Part shown: piece after piece, positions 5,260 to 5,999 of the stretch
Layout of the letters: each line of letters opens with the position of its first letter
How positions within the stretch are numbered: the first letter of the stretch is position 1
NCBI GenBank assembly: GCA_946407175.1
Contig: CAMJNB010000095.1
Span: 1-5,999, forward strand
Direction: 5' to 3'
Length of the DNA stretch: 5,999 nucleotides
From: an uncultured Selenomonadales bacterium
GTDB lineage: Bacteria; Bacillota_C; Negativicutes; Selenomonadales; Selenomonadaceae
Made by a program: the position numbers and the translations under genes
Notes under the pieces: generated by a model
What the model was told of the DNA's origin: nothing
Database searches by the model: none
What the model saw: only the letters and a program-made list of their open reading frames with translations

Positions 5260-5999
5260 ATGAATATGGAAACGGTGGCAATTACAATTTTTATTGCCGC
5301 GTACGCGCTGATTATTTCTGAAAAAGTGCACCGAACCATTGTCGGACTTTTCGGCGCAATGTTGATGATATGTCTAGGCATTATCTCGCAGGAAACGGCG
5401 ATACACCACATTGACTTCAACACGCTCGGTCTGCTGATAGGTATGATGACTATCGTAAACATTACCAGCGAAACGGGATTGTTTAACTTCCTTGCGATAT
5501 GGTCTGCCAAAAAAGTCAATGCGCATCCGGTGAAATTACTCGTCGCGTTGAGTATGCTTACCGCAGTTTGCTCCGCGCTCTTGGATAACGTCACGACGGT
5601 GCTTTTAACGGTGCCGATAACTTTTAATATCGCGTCGCAATTAAAGGTTGACGTTAAACCCTTCCTCATGGCGCAGATTATCAGTTCAAATATCGGCGGC
5701 ACGGCAACTTTGGTAGGTGACCCGCCTAACATTATGATTGGCTCGGCGGTCGGCTTAAGCTTTATGGACTTCATTTACAACTTGACACTGCCGGCGATTG
5801 TAATTTTTTTCGTGACGGTCGTAATAATGGTTGCAATGTACGGCTCTCAACTTCACACGCATAAGGAATTGCAGGATAAAGTTATGAGGCTGAATGAGAA
5901 AAGCCAAATTACCGACCCCGTGCTGTTGAAAAAATGTCTGTTCGTCTTGGCGATAACCATGACAATGTTTGTACTTCACAACACCTTGCACCTTGAAAC
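5260..5999 (+). CDS. ArsB/NhaD-family (ion transporter superfamily) membrane transporter, 5' part
   Basis: The first 246 codons of an integral membrane transporter; no stop occurs before the window end. The start ATG 5260 follows GAAAGGAG (5243-5250) by 9 nt. Hydrophobic segments lie at about 5-20, 26-43, 54-68, 91-108, 110-126, 136-165, 170-195 and from about 226 onward. The family-defining signatures are LLDNVTTVLLTVP (107-119) and SNIGGTATLVGDPPN (143-157), which are re-entrant-loop regions typical of ArsB/NhaD and the wider SLC13-like permeases. Family members move arsenite, Na+/H+ or dicarboxylate-type anions across the cytoplasmic membrane; the substrate cannot be assigned here, and no arsenic genes (arsR, arsA, arsC) are adjacent, so arsenite export is not supported by context. 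Long open frames on the opposite strand here are shadows of this gene. Confidence 0.93.
   Translation, partial: MNMETVAITIFIAAYALIISEKVHRTIVGLFGAMLMICLGIISQETAIHHIDFNTLGLLIGMMTIVNITSETGLFNFLAIWSAKKVNAHPVKLLVALSMLTAVCSALLDNVTTVLLTVPITFNIASQLKVDVKPFLMAQIISSNIGGTATLVGDPPNIMIGSAVGLSFMDFIYNLTLPAIVIFFVTVVIMVAMYGSQLHTHKELQDKVMRLNEKSQITDPVLLKKCLFVLAITMTMFVLHNTLHLE

Noticed and set aside
5238..5991. Two long open frames on the - strand (5238-5774 and 5755-5991)
   Set aside because: They lie fully antisense to the clear ArsB/NhaD-type transporter with its LLDNVTT and GGTATLVGDPPN motifs; the proteins resemble no family and have no ribosome sites.

Overview
The window looks like chromosomal DNA from a Gram-positive-lineage bacterium, most plausibly a Negativicutes/Selenomonadales-type Firmicute. 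That placement is an inference from gene content, strong GGAGG-type ribosome binding sites, use of TTG starts, and mixed codon usage with many A-runs; no rRNA or tRNA is present to settle it. All genes read on the + strand and little DNA is non-coding.

Layout. (1) Bases 1-281 hold the 3' end of a MacB/LolD-type ABC transporter ATPase. (2) A good sigma70-type promoter (312-340) is followed by a structured leader (362-430), an intact NUMOD4-HNH homing-endonuclease-like gene (438-1097), and the last 42 codons of an alpha/beta hydrolase (1064-1192) whose 5' part is missing. An aldo/keto reductase (1214-2209) follows. The simplest reading is an original promoter-hydrolase-reductase operon in which an AT-rich endonuclease gene replaced most of the hydrolase. 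(3) The reductase stop region is copied into a 19-bp tandem array (2197-2271), followed by an HD-domain phosphohydrolase (2300-3082). (4) A Rho-independent terminator overlaps the -35 of a new promoter for glnS (glutaminyl-tRNA synthetase, 3230-4885), which is followed closely by a small unrecognised gene (4902-5210). (5) After a weak terminator-like hairpin, an ArsB/NhaD-family membrane transporter (5260 onward) runs off the window end.

Most of the window is ordinary housekeeping and metabolic sequence. The unusual part is 282-1213: a mobile-type endonuclease gene whose C-terminal tail is read out of frame from the broken hydrolase, with a leader that can fold in two mutually exclusive ways, one of which would hide the endonuclease ribosome binding site. 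No large unknown multi-gene system is visible. The tandem array and the terminator/promoter overlap are secondary points of interest.
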